Assembly: GCA_001771235.1 (NCBI GenBank)
Contig: METF01000232.1
Coordinates: forward strand, 834 to 6,544
Source of the DNA: Candidatus Zhuqueibacterota bacterium RBG_16_48_16
GTDB taxonomy: Bacteria > Zhuqueibacterota > Zhuqueibacteria > Residuimicrobiales > Sediminimicrobiaceae
Length of the DNA: 5,711 bases
Direction of reading: 5' to 3'
Part shown: piece after piece, positions 1-5,711 of the stretch
How the letters are laid out: each line of letters starts with the position of its first letter
Numbering within the stretch: the first letter of the stretch is position 1
Program-made: the position numbers and the translations under genes
The notes under the pieces: generated by a model
What the model saw: the letters and a program-made list of their open reading frames with translations, nothing else
Database searches by the model: none
Told to the model about the DNA's origin: nothing

Positions 1-517
1 ATCTCAAGCCGGCTTTGCCCGCCAATCGAATTACCTCTTTTTTCAGATACCTTCTTTTATTTTCGACGGCGATATCGTGATAACTCCACAAAAACCTGTA
101 AGCGGGAACCGTCAGCAACAGCAAACCGTCTTTTGACAACAGCTTTCTCAGCGTCACCAGGGAAGCAAAATCGTCTTCGATATATTCCAAAACATCCAGG
201 GCGCAAATGATATCGAATTTGTCGGTAAAAGGAATATCGAAGGGCAGGCCCCCCTCGGCCACTTCGCACACCTGCCTGCGGTTGGCCATGTCCCGTGCTT
301 CTTTATTTGGCTCCACGGCTGCGACTTTTCCAAAAGACGACAATAGCTCAAGGTTGCCGCCGGTTCCGCAGCCGACTTCGAGAATGCGCGGCTCAGCACA
401 TTCTTTTATCTCAAAATGAGCCTCCAGAACTTTTTTGACAATTTTCCTTCTGACATAAAACCACCAGTGCCGGTCTTCATGTTGATACATCTCCCGGTAC
501 CACGATCCTTCCACCAC
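1..517 (-). CDS. Class I SAM-dependent methyltransferase (C-terminus cut by window edge)
   Basis: The minus strand has an open frame of 172 codons that continues past the left edge. The translation carries the class I methyltransferase signature. Near residues 15-27 is a DRHWWFYVRRKIV segment, like the HWWF-x-RR lead-in common in Methyltransf_11/23-type proteins. Motif I is ILEVGCGTGGN at about residues 47-57, the SAM-binding glycine loop. An acidic residue ends strand beta2 in AAVEPN, the motif IV region is DIICALDVLEYIEDD, and TVPAYRFLWSYHD matches the usual post-core segment. I start it at GTG 517 because AGGAGA lies 7 bases upstream in this frame, there is an in-frame stop at 583-585, and the next ATG (490) has no spaced ribosome binding site. 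The substrate cannot be told from sequence; relatives often modify lipids, quinones or glycan precursors. About the last quarter or more is missing. The upstream T9SS-cargo gene lies on the same strand with a 110-bp gap. Confidence 0.9.
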   Translation of the reverse strand, partial: MVEGSWYREMYQHEDRHWWFYVRRKIVKKVLEAHFEIKECAEPRILEVGCGTGGNLELLSSFGKVAAVEPNKEARDMANRRQVCEVAEGGLPFDIPFTDKFDIICALDVLEYIEDDFASLVTLRKLLSKDGLLLLTVPAYRFLWSYHDIAVENKRRYLKKEVIRLAGKAGLR

Positions 518-524
518 AAGCCGT

Positions 525-530
525 TCTCCT
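525..530 (-). promoter_or_regulatory. Ribosome binding site deciding the methyltransferase start
   Basis: AGGAGA on the minus strand lies 7 bases upstream of the tandem GTG codons at 517 and 514. No ATG occurs in frame between the stop at 583-585 and the ATG at 490, so this site supports a GTG start at 517. Confidence 0.55.
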
Positions 531-540
531 GAAAAGTAAG

Positions 541-580
541 GGGATTGCTTCGTCGTTCATTCCTCACTCCTCGCAATGAC
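541..580. repeat. Dispersed intergenic repeat (GTCATTGCGAGG...GACGAAGCAATCCC type)
   Basis: On the minus strand this 40-bp segment begins GTCATTGCGAGGAG and ends ACGACGAAGCAATCCC. It carries short inverted ends, ATTGC at 544-548 and GCAAT at 573-577. From general knowledge, this family of short elements is scattered between genes in many unrelated bacterial genomes. It produces spurious peptides such as VIARSE..TKQS and SLRGVRNERRSN, and both readings occur here in two frames. It sits directly upstream of the methyltransferase ribosome binding site, and its minus-strand reading contributes the in-frame stop before that gene. Copy number in this genome cannot be seen from one window. Its role is not established; it may be a non-autonomous mobile element or an RNA-structure element. 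Confidence 0.7.
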
Positions 581-593
581 ATCGCTGATAAGG

Positions 594-611
594 AGTGTTT
601 GTTCAAACACT
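594..611. repeat. Perfect 8-bp inverted repeat, possible mRNA hairpin after the T9SS-cargo gene
   Basis: AGTGTTTG (594-601) and CAAACACT (604-611) are exact inverted copies separated by two bases, so the RNA would fold as a 7-bp stem with a four-base loop. On the minus strand an outer AGG/CCT can pair across a small bulge. It lies 16 bases downstream of the stop of the minus-strand gene that ends at 628. No T-run follows on either strand, so it is not a canonical intrinsic terminator. It may stabilise the 3' end of the mRNA or weakly attenuate transcription into the methyltransferase gene. Confidence 0.45.
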
Positions 612-627
612 AATACCTCCGCCAGAC

Positions 628-1752
628 TCATTTCAAAAGCAGCATCTTTCCCGTCTGCACCTGGCCATTGGCGATGAGTTTGATGATATAAACGCCGGAA
701 GCGTGGCTGCCGCCATCAAACCACACGCCGTGCTGTCCGCCGGGCTGATGCCCCTCGACAAGCCGGGCCACCTCTTCCCCCATGAGGTTCATCACCGACA
801 AGCGAACGCGGGCTTCTCTGTTCAAAATATAGCTTATTTTCGTTCGCGGATTAAACGGATTGGGGTAATTCTGCAGCAGAACATAGTCCGAGATGGACGA
901 AATCGTCCCTGCTTCCGGCCTGGATTCGACGCCGGTCGCCAGGGGATCGATGATCCTGACATCATCTATAAGGACATCCCCTGTAAATTGCCCAACGTTA
1001 AAAAGGAACCTGGCCTCAGGATCGTTTACGGTGCAAATAAATTCATAAGGTCCGTAAAGATCAAATCCGGCGATGTCGATTGTCTGATAAAAATACGTTG
1101 TCCACGGATCGTGCCCCAACTGGAACACGATAGCAATCTGGCGATCCCTCAGCGCATCCGCAAGAAAACTGATCGTATAGGTGTGACCTGAATCTACAGG
1201 GATGTCCTGATAAAGCTGAATATTATAATCAAACTCGCCAGGGGTGTCGATCTGCAGATAGGCCGCAGACGAATCAGACAACCATGCGGTGTTATCGATC
1301 ATGAAACTGCCGATGGCTCCGGCATAATTGGAAAAGCTCCAGGGCCAGGTTCGGCAGTAAAATTCACCGTTCTTTACGAGATTGCCGTCCTGAATGTCGC
1401 CGACAAAAAAGCGCACGGGATCGGCAAAGACTTCATTATTATCGCTGTCGACCGCTCTTGCGGTAATCTCATAAAGGCCCCTGGGGACATTTTTCCAGAC
1501 GTACTCGTAAGGCTCCGTCCGGTCGCTGGCCAGGCTCTTTCCACCCTGGTAGAAATAAACTATCCTGATGGTTCCGGTTTGAATGCTCGCCTCAGCCCTG
1601 AGAGTTATGTCAGAGCATTCCGTAACTCTTTCCTTATTCACCGGGCTGGTCACCCGGACCGTCATGTTCGCCTCCTGGGCGAAGACGGACGCGGCCCCGT
1701 AAACAGCGGCGACAAGTGCAACCATGACAAAAATTCGTAGTAACGATCTCAT
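628..1752 (-). CDS. Secreted carbohydrate-binding-module protein with T9SS C-terminal sorting domain
   Basis: This is a 374-residue exported protein with no recognisable catalytic domain. Residues 1-25 form a signal peptide: MRSLLR, a hydrophobic core, then VFA with likely cleavage before Gln26. Residues about 29-117 look like an Ig-like beta-sandwich (VTSPVNKERV... GLYEITARAVDSDNNE). Residues about 122-269 resemble a CBM4/9 domain: it opens with NLVKNGEF, has central aromatic-rich strands (PWTTYFYQTI), and closes with GDVLIDDVRI. After a short linker, residues 290-374 are a T9SS type A sorting domain: LLQNYPNPFNP at 292-302, then VMNLMGEEVARL, ASGVYIIKL and a basic C-terminus. In known systems this domain is recognised by the Por/Spr machinery and the protein is released or attached at the cell surface. 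The start is well supported: AAAGGAGG lies five bases upstream of the ATG. Carbohydrate binding is inferred from fold resemblance; the ligand is unknown. A surface adhesin or polysaccharide-binding component is the likeliest role. Confidence 0.9.
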   Translation of the reverse strand: MRSLLRIFVMVALVAAVYGAASVFAQEANMTVRVTSPVNKERVTECSDITLRAEASIQTGTIRIVYFYQGGKSLASDRTEPYEYVWKNVPRGLYEITARAVDSDNNEVFADPVRFFVGDIQDGNLVKNGEFYCRTWPWSFSNYAGAIGSFMIDNTAWLSDSSAAYLQIDTPGEFDYNIQLYQDIPVDSGHTYTISFLADALRDRQIAIVFQLGHDPWTTYFYQTIDIAGFDLYGPYEFICTVNDPEARFLFNVGQFTGDVLIDDVRIIDPLATGVESRPEAGTISSISDYVLLQNYPNPFNPRTKISYILNREARVRLSVMNLMGEEVARLVEGHQPGGQHGVWFDGGSHASGVYIIKLIANGQVQTGKMLLLK

Positions 1753-2055
1753 GTTTTCCTCCTTTCGGAATTTTATGAATGCACTACCTCGTTGAATGAA
1801 ATGTAATGCGGTGGATTGTCAAAAAACATAAGCGAAAAACCCTCGCCACCTTCACACCTACTAGTAACGAAAATTTAATTAAAAAACAAGATACAATCAT
1901 TATTCTTTTTTGTTATATTGGGTAGTTTTCGTGCAGACATTATTTAGCTGAATTTAAAAGTTATTCATACTGTTTTAAATAAAGACAATCCGCGAAAGCG
2001 ATCACAGCAGCAAAAGTCCATAATTAGGATGTTGATTTAAACTTGTGGAGGAATA
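1753..2055. promoter_or_regulatory. Divergent intergenic region with presumed promoters for both flanking genes
   Basis: These 303 bases separate two divergently transcribed genes and are more AT-rich than the coding DNA, especially 1860-1985. I see no credible small gene, tRNA or strong hairpin. At the two ends are the ribosome binding sites AAAGGAGG (1758-1765, minus strand) and GGAGG (2047-2051, plus strand, four bases before the ATG). A minus-strand TTGACA occurs at 1817-1822, but no good -10 hexamer follows at 16-18 bases. On the plus strand TTGGGT (1918-1923) and TATTTA (1941-1946) are 17 bases apart, a weak sigma-70-like pair. If the organism uses Bacteroidota-type promoters these hexamers would mean little. 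That promoters lie here follows from the layout; their exact positions are tentative. Confidence 0.4.
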
Positions 2056-3582
2056 ATGAACAGGGAAAATCTATCCAAGCATCTTCTGGAGCTCCTTCGC
2101 CGCACATCCGCCTACCTGCCCCCGGATGTGGAAGACGTCCTCAAGATGGCGCAAAAATTTGAAGAAAAGGGTTCCAAAGCGGATTTTGCCTTGGACATGG
2201 TCATGCAAAACATCGGGCTGGCCAAGAAACGCTCCCTGCCTATTTGCCAGGACACCGGCACAATTACCTTTTACGTGAAATGTCCGGTTGGCTATAACCA
2301 GATCGAATTTCACAAAGCCGCTGAAGAAGCGGTGGTCACGGCCACAAAAATCGGCTATTTACGACAAAACGCAGTTGACAGCCTGAGCGGCAAAAATTCC
2401 GGAACCAACCTGGGGCTGGGAAGCCCGGTTTTTCACATCGAGCAATGGGAAAAAGACCAGGTGGATGTGAGACTTGTCTTAAAAGGCGGTGGCTGCGAAA
2501 ACATGAGCACCCAATACAAGCTGCCAGCCACTTTTAATGGCAAACTCTATGGCCGAGACCTGGAGGGCGTTCGCGCCTGCATTTTGGACGCTGTATTTCA
2601 GGCGCAGGGCAAGGGTTGCGGACCCGGATTCCTGGGAGTGTGCATTGGCGCAGATCGGGCCTCCAGTTACGAATGGGCGAAGCATCAGCTCTTGCGCGAG
2701 GTGGATGATGTAAATCCTGTTGAAGAGCTGGCCCAATTGGAAGAACGCATCATGCGCGAAGCCAATCGATTGGAGATCGGCCCGATGGGATTCGGCGGCA
2801 AGCTGACGCTTGGCAGTTGCAAAATCGGATTTCGCCATCGACTGCCGGCGAGTTTTTTCGTCAGTGTGGCTTATATGTGCTGGGCCTTCCGCCGGCGCGG
2901 CGTCATTCTGACGGCGGATAACGATGTCAAAGAATGGCTCTACCAGGGAGCCGAAGAATTCGAAAAAGAGGTGGAAGGGCCGGATACATTTGTCGCACCG
3001 ACAAAGAACGTGCAAGTCCTGAATGCACCTTTTTCGGAAAAAGCGATACGATCTTTACACGTCGGTGATGTGGTGCTTATAAACGGAACGATATTTACCG
3101 GTCGCGATGCCGTTCACAAATATTTGTATGATGGCGGCGAGCTGGATATTATTAAAGGCGGAATGATGTACCACTGCGGGCCGGTCATGATAAAGGAAAA
3201 TAATGAGTACAAAGTGATGGCCGCCGGCCCGACGACGTCCATTCGCGAAGAGCCTTACCAGGGCGATGTCATTAAAAAATTCGACCTCAAGGCCGTCATC
3301 GGCAAAGGCGGCATGGGAGCCAAAACACTTCAGGCCTGCCAAGATCACGGCAGCGTTTATCTGCATGCCATCGGCGGCGCCGCCCAGGTCTATGCCTTGA
3401 CCGTTAAAAAAGTAAAAAGCGTACATCTGGAACAATTCGGCAGCCCGGAGGCCGTCTGGGAATTGGAGGTGGAAGGCTTTCCGGCCGTTGTGACCATGGA
3501 TTCACACGGAGAATCGCTGCATAAAGAGGTGCAGGATGCTTCGCAGCTCGAGCTGGAAAAAATCCTGCAGGGAGCATCATAA
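2056..3582 (+). CDS. Fumarate hydratase, class I, fused alpha-beta single chain
   Basis: It interconverts fumarate and malate in the TCA cycle, in either the oxidative or reductive direction, using an oxygen-sensitive [4Fe-4S] cluster in the cytoplasm. The 508-residue chain joins the alpha part (residues about 10-285, Fumerase) and the beta part (about 320-490, Fumerase_C), which are separate subunits in many archaea and anaerobes. By family comparison the cluster ligands are Cys64 in ICQDTGT, Cys188 in GKGCGPGF and Cys275 in AYMCWAFRR. Other family landmarks are KGGGCEN at 143-149, GPMGFGGK at 242-249, INGTIFTGRDAVHKY at 342-356, HCGPVM at 373-378, GPTTSIREEPYQGDVI at 391-406 and GKGGMG at 416-421. 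The KGGGCEN...QYKLP form and the length near 500 suggest a subtype distinct from E. coli FumA/FumB (about 548 residues), so I give no symbol. GGAGG four bases before the ATG supports the start. It appears monocistronic, ending at the terminator near 3669. L(+)-tartrate dehydratase is a related alternative, but the fused layout and motifs favour fumarase. Confidence 0.95.
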   Translation: MNRENLSKHLLELLRRTSAYLPPDVEDVLKMAQKFEEKGSKADFALDMVMQNIGLAKKRSLPICQDTGTITFYVKCPVGYNQIEFHKAAEEAVVTATKIGYLRQNAVDSLSGKNSGTNLGLGSPVFHIEQWEKDQVDVRLVLKGGGCENMSTQYKLPATFNGKLYGRDLEGVRACILDAVFQAQGKGCGPGFLGVCIGADRASSYEWAKHQLLREVDDVNPVEELAQLEERIMREANRLEIGPMGFGGKLTLGSCKIGFRHRLPASFFVSVAYMCWAFRRRGVILTADNDVKEWLYQGAEEFEKEVEGPDTFVAPTKNVQVLNAPFSEKAIRSLHVGDVVLINGTIFTGRDAVHKYLYDGGELDIIKGGMMYHCGPVMIKENNEYKVMAAGPTTSIREEPYQGDVIKKFDLKAVIGKGGMGAKTLQACQDHGSVYLHAIGGAAQVYALTVKKVKSVHLEQFGSPEAVWELEVEGFPAVVTMDSHGESLHKEVQDASQLELEKILQGAS

Positions 3583-3668
3583 CCCCGCTGTGGCCTGGCA
3601 GTTAAAATGTCACGGCATTTTTTTCTCTCATTCGTCAGCAGGCCATATTTTAATCCCATTTTTCGCAC
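3583..3668 (+). other. Fumarase 3' trailer with nested inverted repeats
   Basis: The trailer between the fumarase stop and the terminator holds TGGCCTG (3591-3597) matched by CAGGCCA (3639-3645). Inside this pair is a weaker AT-rich hairpin, AAAATG (3604-3609) with CATTTT (3616-3621), followed by more T. The inner element looks like a feeble intrinsic terminator. The outer pair could close a larger stem. No gene is supported here. Confidence 0.3.
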
Positions 3669-3700
3669 GGCTCCTGGTGCCTCATCGCCAGGAGCCTTTT
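3669..3700 (+). terminator. Rho-independent terminator after the fumarase gene
   Basis: GGCTCCTGG (3669-3677) and CCAGGAGCC (3688-3696) form a perfect GC-rich 9-bp stem around a 10-base loop, followed directly by TTTT. It lies 87 bases after the fumarase stop and 104 bases before the phytase gene. It therefore separates the two transcription units and implies that the phytase gene has its own promoter in 3701-3787. Confidence 0.85.
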
Positions 3701-3803
3701 CGTATGAAATATTTTTTGCAGTCATGATGTTTATCGAGTTGAATTACGGGGAAGAGGTCAGTGACTCATTATCTCTAATTTATCTTTAAGGAGTTGTTAA
3801 AAG

Positions 3804-4904
3804 ATGAGAAACAACAAGTGGCTCTATGCCTCATTATTCATATTTGCTGCGTTCATTTTTCTTATCTTTTTTAAACACCCTATCAAGAGTGCTATAACTG
3901 ACGATCCGGAGTTTTACGTCTCCGCGACGATAGAAACAGAGCCAGTCCCATCACTTGGAGATGCGGCGGATGATGCGGCGATTTGGTACAATAAGGCGAA
4001 TCCCTCGCAAAGTGCCATCATCGGCACGGATAAGGACGGTGGTTTGGTTGTCTATGACCTTTCCGGCGAACTCTTGCAATATATTCCTGACGGCGAGTTC
4101 AATAACGTCGATATCAGGTACAATTTCCCACTGCGGGGTGAAAAAGTCGCCCTCGTGACCGCCGGCAACCGGGGAGATAGCACGCTGGGGATTTACAAGA
4201 TCAATCCGCGCTCCCGCCGGTTGGAAAATGTCGCATCACGAGAAATAAAGACCGTTGCTCCTTACGGCAGTTGTATGTATCACAGCCGCGTGGGCGGGAA
4301 ATTTTATTATATTGTCAATTCAAAAAACAGGACAGTCGAGGAATGGGAGTTGTTTGAGCGCAGGTCAAAGCCTGGCAAGGTGGACGCGAAAAGGGTAAAA
4401 AGCTTTCAGACGTCATCCACCCCGGAAGGCTGTGTGGCAGACGATGAGCTTGGGCATCTGTACATCGCCGAACAGGAGTTGGGCATTTTTAAATACAGTG
4501 CCGAGCCGGACACAAACTACAATCGAATGTTGATCGACATTACCGGTGAGGGAGGCCATCTTACAGCGCAGGTGGAGGGATTGACCCTTTATTACATGAA
4601 AGGCGGCCGAGGTTACCTGATCGCTTCGAGCCAGGGGGCGAACGAATTTGTCATCTATAAAAGAGAAGGAAGGAACAAGTACGTCGCCACTTTTGAGGTG
4701 ACGGCAGGAGCCGGAATCGATAAAGTCACACATACGGATGGCTTGGATGTGACCAGTTTCCCGATACAGCCATACTTTCCCGAAGGATTTCTCGTCGTCC
4801 AGGATCACATGAACGACGACCAGTACCACCAGAATTTTAAAATAGTCCCCTGGGATATCATTCATAAGAAACTGAAAAAAAATATTCTCAGCCGGCTGAT
4901 GTAG
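3804..4904 (+). CDS. Beta-propeller phytase (3-phytase family), exported or membrane-anchored
   Basis: Beta-propeller phytases release phosphate from phytate and other inositol phosphates in a calcium-dependent reaction outside the cytoplasm. The 366-residue length fits the family. Residues 1-23 are a short basic start (MRNNK) and a long hydrophobic stretch rich in Phe, Ile and Leu. It is either a signal peptide cleaved near Ala30 or an uncleaved membrane anchor. Family landmarks follow in order: DAADDAAIW (53-61), GTDKDGGLVVYDL (74-86), FNNVDIRYNF (99-108), TAGNRGDSTLGIYKI (119-133), APYGSCMY (152-159), VADDELGHLYIAEQELGIFKY (211-231), GEGGHLTAQVEGLTLYY (248-264), GYLIASSQGANEFVIY (270-285), HTDGLDV (310-316) and PEGFLVVQD (326-334). 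These acidic loops supply the calcium and phosphate sites in characterised members. One departure is Ala at position 59, where the usual motif has Pro (DDPAIW). AAGGAG lies ten bases before the ATG, a slightly long spacing. The next gene starts 16 bases after the stop, suggesting co-transcription. No Pho-box-like site is evident. Confidence 0.93.
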   Translation: MRNNKWLYASLFIFAAFIFLIFFKHPIKSAITDDPEFYVSATIETEPVPSLGDAADDAAIWYNKANPSQSAIIGTDKDGGLVVYDLSGELLQYIPDGEFNNVDIRYNFPLRGEKVALVTAGNRGDSTLGIYKINPRSRRLENVASREIKTVAPYGSCMYHSRVGGKFYYIVNSKNRTVEEWELFERRSKPGKVDAKRVKSFQTSSTPEGCVADDELGHLYIAEQELGIFKYSAEPDTNYNRMLIDITGEGGHLTAQVEGLTLYYMKGGRGYLIASSQGANEFVIYKREGRNKYVATFEVTAGAGIDKVTHTDGLDVTSFPIQPYFPEGFLVVQDHMNDDQYHQNFKIVPWDIIHKKLKKNILSRLM

Positions 4905-4920
4905 TGGGGAGGAGAAAAGG

Positions 4921-5466
4921 ATGCTGCTAAAATCTCTCCTTCTTTGTGGATTCTTTCTCGTTGCTTTCCAGCATCAAACAGACAAGCCAAAGCCTGATGG
5001 AGGAAAGACCATGAAACTGACCAGCTCAGCCTTTGAAGACGGCGGGAAAATCCCGGCCAAGTATACCTGTGATGGTGCGAATATTTCTCCACCATTGACA
5101 TGGGAAAATCCGCCGGAAGGCACAAAGACCCTGGCGCTCATCAGCGACGATCCCGATGCCCCGGTGGGCATTTGGATACACTGGGTCATTTTTAACCTGG
5201 AGCCGAAACTGGGCGGCTTGGCGGAAGCCGTACCGACTGAGCGGACCTTAGCCCACGGAGCAAAACAGGGGATCAATGATTTTCGCAAGATCGGCTATGG
5301 CGGCCCCTGTCCCCCCGGCGGCACGCACCGCTATTTCTTCAAGCTCTATGCCCTGGATACCAAACTGGAACTGAATCCCGGCATAACCAAGTCCGATCTG
5401 CTCAAAGCGATGAAAGGCCACGTTCTGGAAGAATGCCAGTTGATGGGGACGTACCGGCGACGCTGA
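4921..5466 (+). CDS. PEBP-like protein, YbhB/YbcL family, with signal-like N-terminus
   Basis: This is a phosphatidylethanolamine-binding-protein fold protein of the bacterial YbhB/YbcL (Raf-kinase-inhibitor-like) branch. Its biochemical role in bacteria is poorly defined; the fold has a small anion or phospholipid-headgroup pocket. The core runs from about residue 31 to 181. It shows MKLTSSAFEDGGKIPAKYTCDG (split over 31-52), ISPPLTW (55-61), the pocket motif SDDPDAP (75-81), IHWVIFNL (86-93), GYGGPCPPGGTHRYFF (125-140) and the closing ECQLMGTYRR. Residues 1-18 (MLLKSLLLCGFFLVAFQH) are hydrophobic after one Lys and look like a signal peptide, giving a periplasmic, YbcL-like protein. Cys9 is too early for an ordinary lipobox. 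GGAGGAG ends six bases before the ATG at 4921. A second ATG at 5011 (residue 31), exactly where the conserved domain begins, also has a good site. The 16-base gap to the phytase gene suggests one operon. Confidence 0.92.
   Translation: MLLKSLLLCGFFLVAFQHQTDKPKPDGGKTMKLTSSAFEDGGKIPAKYTCDGANISPPLTWENPPEGTKTLALISDDPDAPVGIWIHWVIFNLEPKLGGLAEAVPTERTLAHGAKQGINDFRKIGYGGPCPPGGTHRYFFKLYALDTKLELNPGITKSDLLKAMKGHVLEECQLMGTYRRR
4999..5004 (+). promoter_or_regulatory. Internal ribosome binding site for an alternative PEBP start at 5011
   Basis: GGAGGA lies six bases before an in-frame ATG at 5011, which encodes the Met of MKLTSSAF at the start of the conserved PEBP domain. Starting there would give a 151-residue protein without signal sequence, the typical size of cytosolic YbhB. 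The site may be used in addition to, or instead of, the start at 4921. It could also be a chance match within the linker codons. Confidence 0.45.
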
Positions 5467-5655
5467 TATGTGCCATTTCATTATAGAGAGTCCGATTTCA
5501 AGCCGGGATCCCAATGAGATCAGGTATTTCAAGGGAAGGAACATGGCAAAGATGCCAAAAAATTATTGAATGAAATTGAGAATAGGCTTGATTTTCATGA
5601 ATGAAAAGATTATGTTGCGCCAGGGTTTTCGAGACAGCCAGGAGGATTCAAATAA
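5467..5655 (+). other. Intergenic gap with two short open stretches, no supported gene
   Basis: No T-tailed hairpin follows the PEBP stop, so transcription could continue into the next gene. Two short open stretches occur. ATG 5468 to the stop ending at 5569 encodes 33 residues (ending RYFKGRNMAKMPKNY) and has no ribosome binding site. An overlapping second frame reads GKEHGKDAKKLLNEIENRL before a stop near 5600, which looks like a helix but has no start. They may be chance, or a decayed gene broken by a frameshift. I do not call a CDS here. Confidence 0.3.
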
Positions 5656-5711
5656 ATGGCAGAACTTACTTCAACCGAGCTTTTGGACATTTTGAAAAAT
5701 TTTGGCGATGA
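5656..5711 (+). CDS. Start of an unidentified gene, cut by the right edge
   Basis: An ATG at 5656 is preceded by a strong AGGAGGA (5640-5646) with nine bases spacing, and the frame stays open to the window end. The 18 visible codons read MAELTSTELLDILKNFGD, a hydrophilic, probably helical N-terminus with no signal peptide, so a cytoplasmic protein is likely. This is too short to assign a family. It is on the same strand as the phytase and PEBP genes, 189 bases after the latter. Confidence 0.6.
   Translation, partial: MAELTSTELLDILKNFGD

Noticed and set aside
406..606. A 66-residue minus-strand frame covering the repeat and methyltransferase N-terminus
   Set aside because: Its SLRGVRNERRSN segment is the typical spurious translation of the dispersed repeat, and the rest is an out-of-frame reading of the methyltransferase.
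595..1191. A 198-residue open frame on the plus strand opposite the T9SS-cargo gene
   Set aside because: It is antisense to a gene with a clear signal peptide, binding domain and sorting domain. Its translation has no recognisable domain and it has no ribosome binding site of note.
2479..3015. A 178-residue minus-strand frame inside the fumarase gene
   Set aside because: It is a shadow of the well-supported fumarase frame, with low-complexity reverse-strand translation and no family resemblance.
3701..3787. A promoter or Pho-type operator for the phytase gene
   Set aside because: A promoter is expected here, but no -35/-10 pair with good spacing and no direct repeats of Pho-box type could be made out; the GTCAGTGAC motif alone is too short.
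3536..3789. Two short plus-strand frames spanning the fumarase end, trailer and terminator
   Set aside because: They run straight through a strong intrinsic terminator hairpin, have no ribosome binding site and no domain-like sequence.
4888..4899. A 12-bp perfect palindrome TCAGCCGGCTGA at the end of the phytase gene
   Set aside because: It lies within coding sequence, has no loop or T-run to act as a terminator, and a single short palindrome is easily due to chance.

Overview
The window reads as a chromosomal segment of a Gram-negative bacterium, probably from the Fibrobacterota-Chlorobiota-Bacteroidota (FCB) side of the tree, such as a KSB1/Calditrichota-like or Ignavibacteria-like lineage. 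The main clue is a secreted protein ending in a type IX secretion (T9SS) sorting domain with the NYPNPFNP signature. The phylum is an inference; the domain itself is visible in the sequence.

The left part is on the minus strand. A class I SAM-dependent methyltransferase starts near 517 and runs off the left edge, so its C-terminus is missing. Just upstream of its start is a 40-bp copy of a dispersed intergenic repeat (541-580), followed by a small perfect inverted repeat (594-611). Next is a 374-residue exported protein (628-1752) with a signal peptide, an Ig-like region, a CBM4/9-like carbohydrate-binding domain and the T9SS sorting domain. A 303-bp AT-rich divergent intergenic region (1753-2055) separates this gene from the plus-strand genes and should hold promoters for both directions.

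The right part is on the plus strand. A fused single-chain class I [4Fe-4S] fumarase (2056-3582) is followed by a clear rho-independent terminator (3669-3700). Next is a probable two-gene operon: a membrane-anchored or exported beta-propeller phytase (3804-4904) and, 16 bases later, a PEBP/YbhB-YbcL family protein (4921-5466) with a signal-like N-terminus. The PEBP gene also has a second, well-spaced ribosome binding site before an internal ATG at 5011, so it could yield both an exported and a cytosolic form. A 189-bp gap without a convincing gene leads to the first 18 codons of a new gene (from 5656) cut by the right edge.

Functionally this is mostly ordinary housekeeping and envelope content: central carbon metabolism (fumarase), phosphate scavenging from inositol phosphates (phytase), an exported sugar-binding protein and a small-molecule or lipid methyltransferase. 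I see no CRISPR array, tRNA, rRNA, transposase or phage gene, and no evidence for a new multi-gene system. The points most worth a second look are the phytase-PEBP pairing, the possible dual start of the PEBP gene, and the dispersed repeat at the methyltransferase start.
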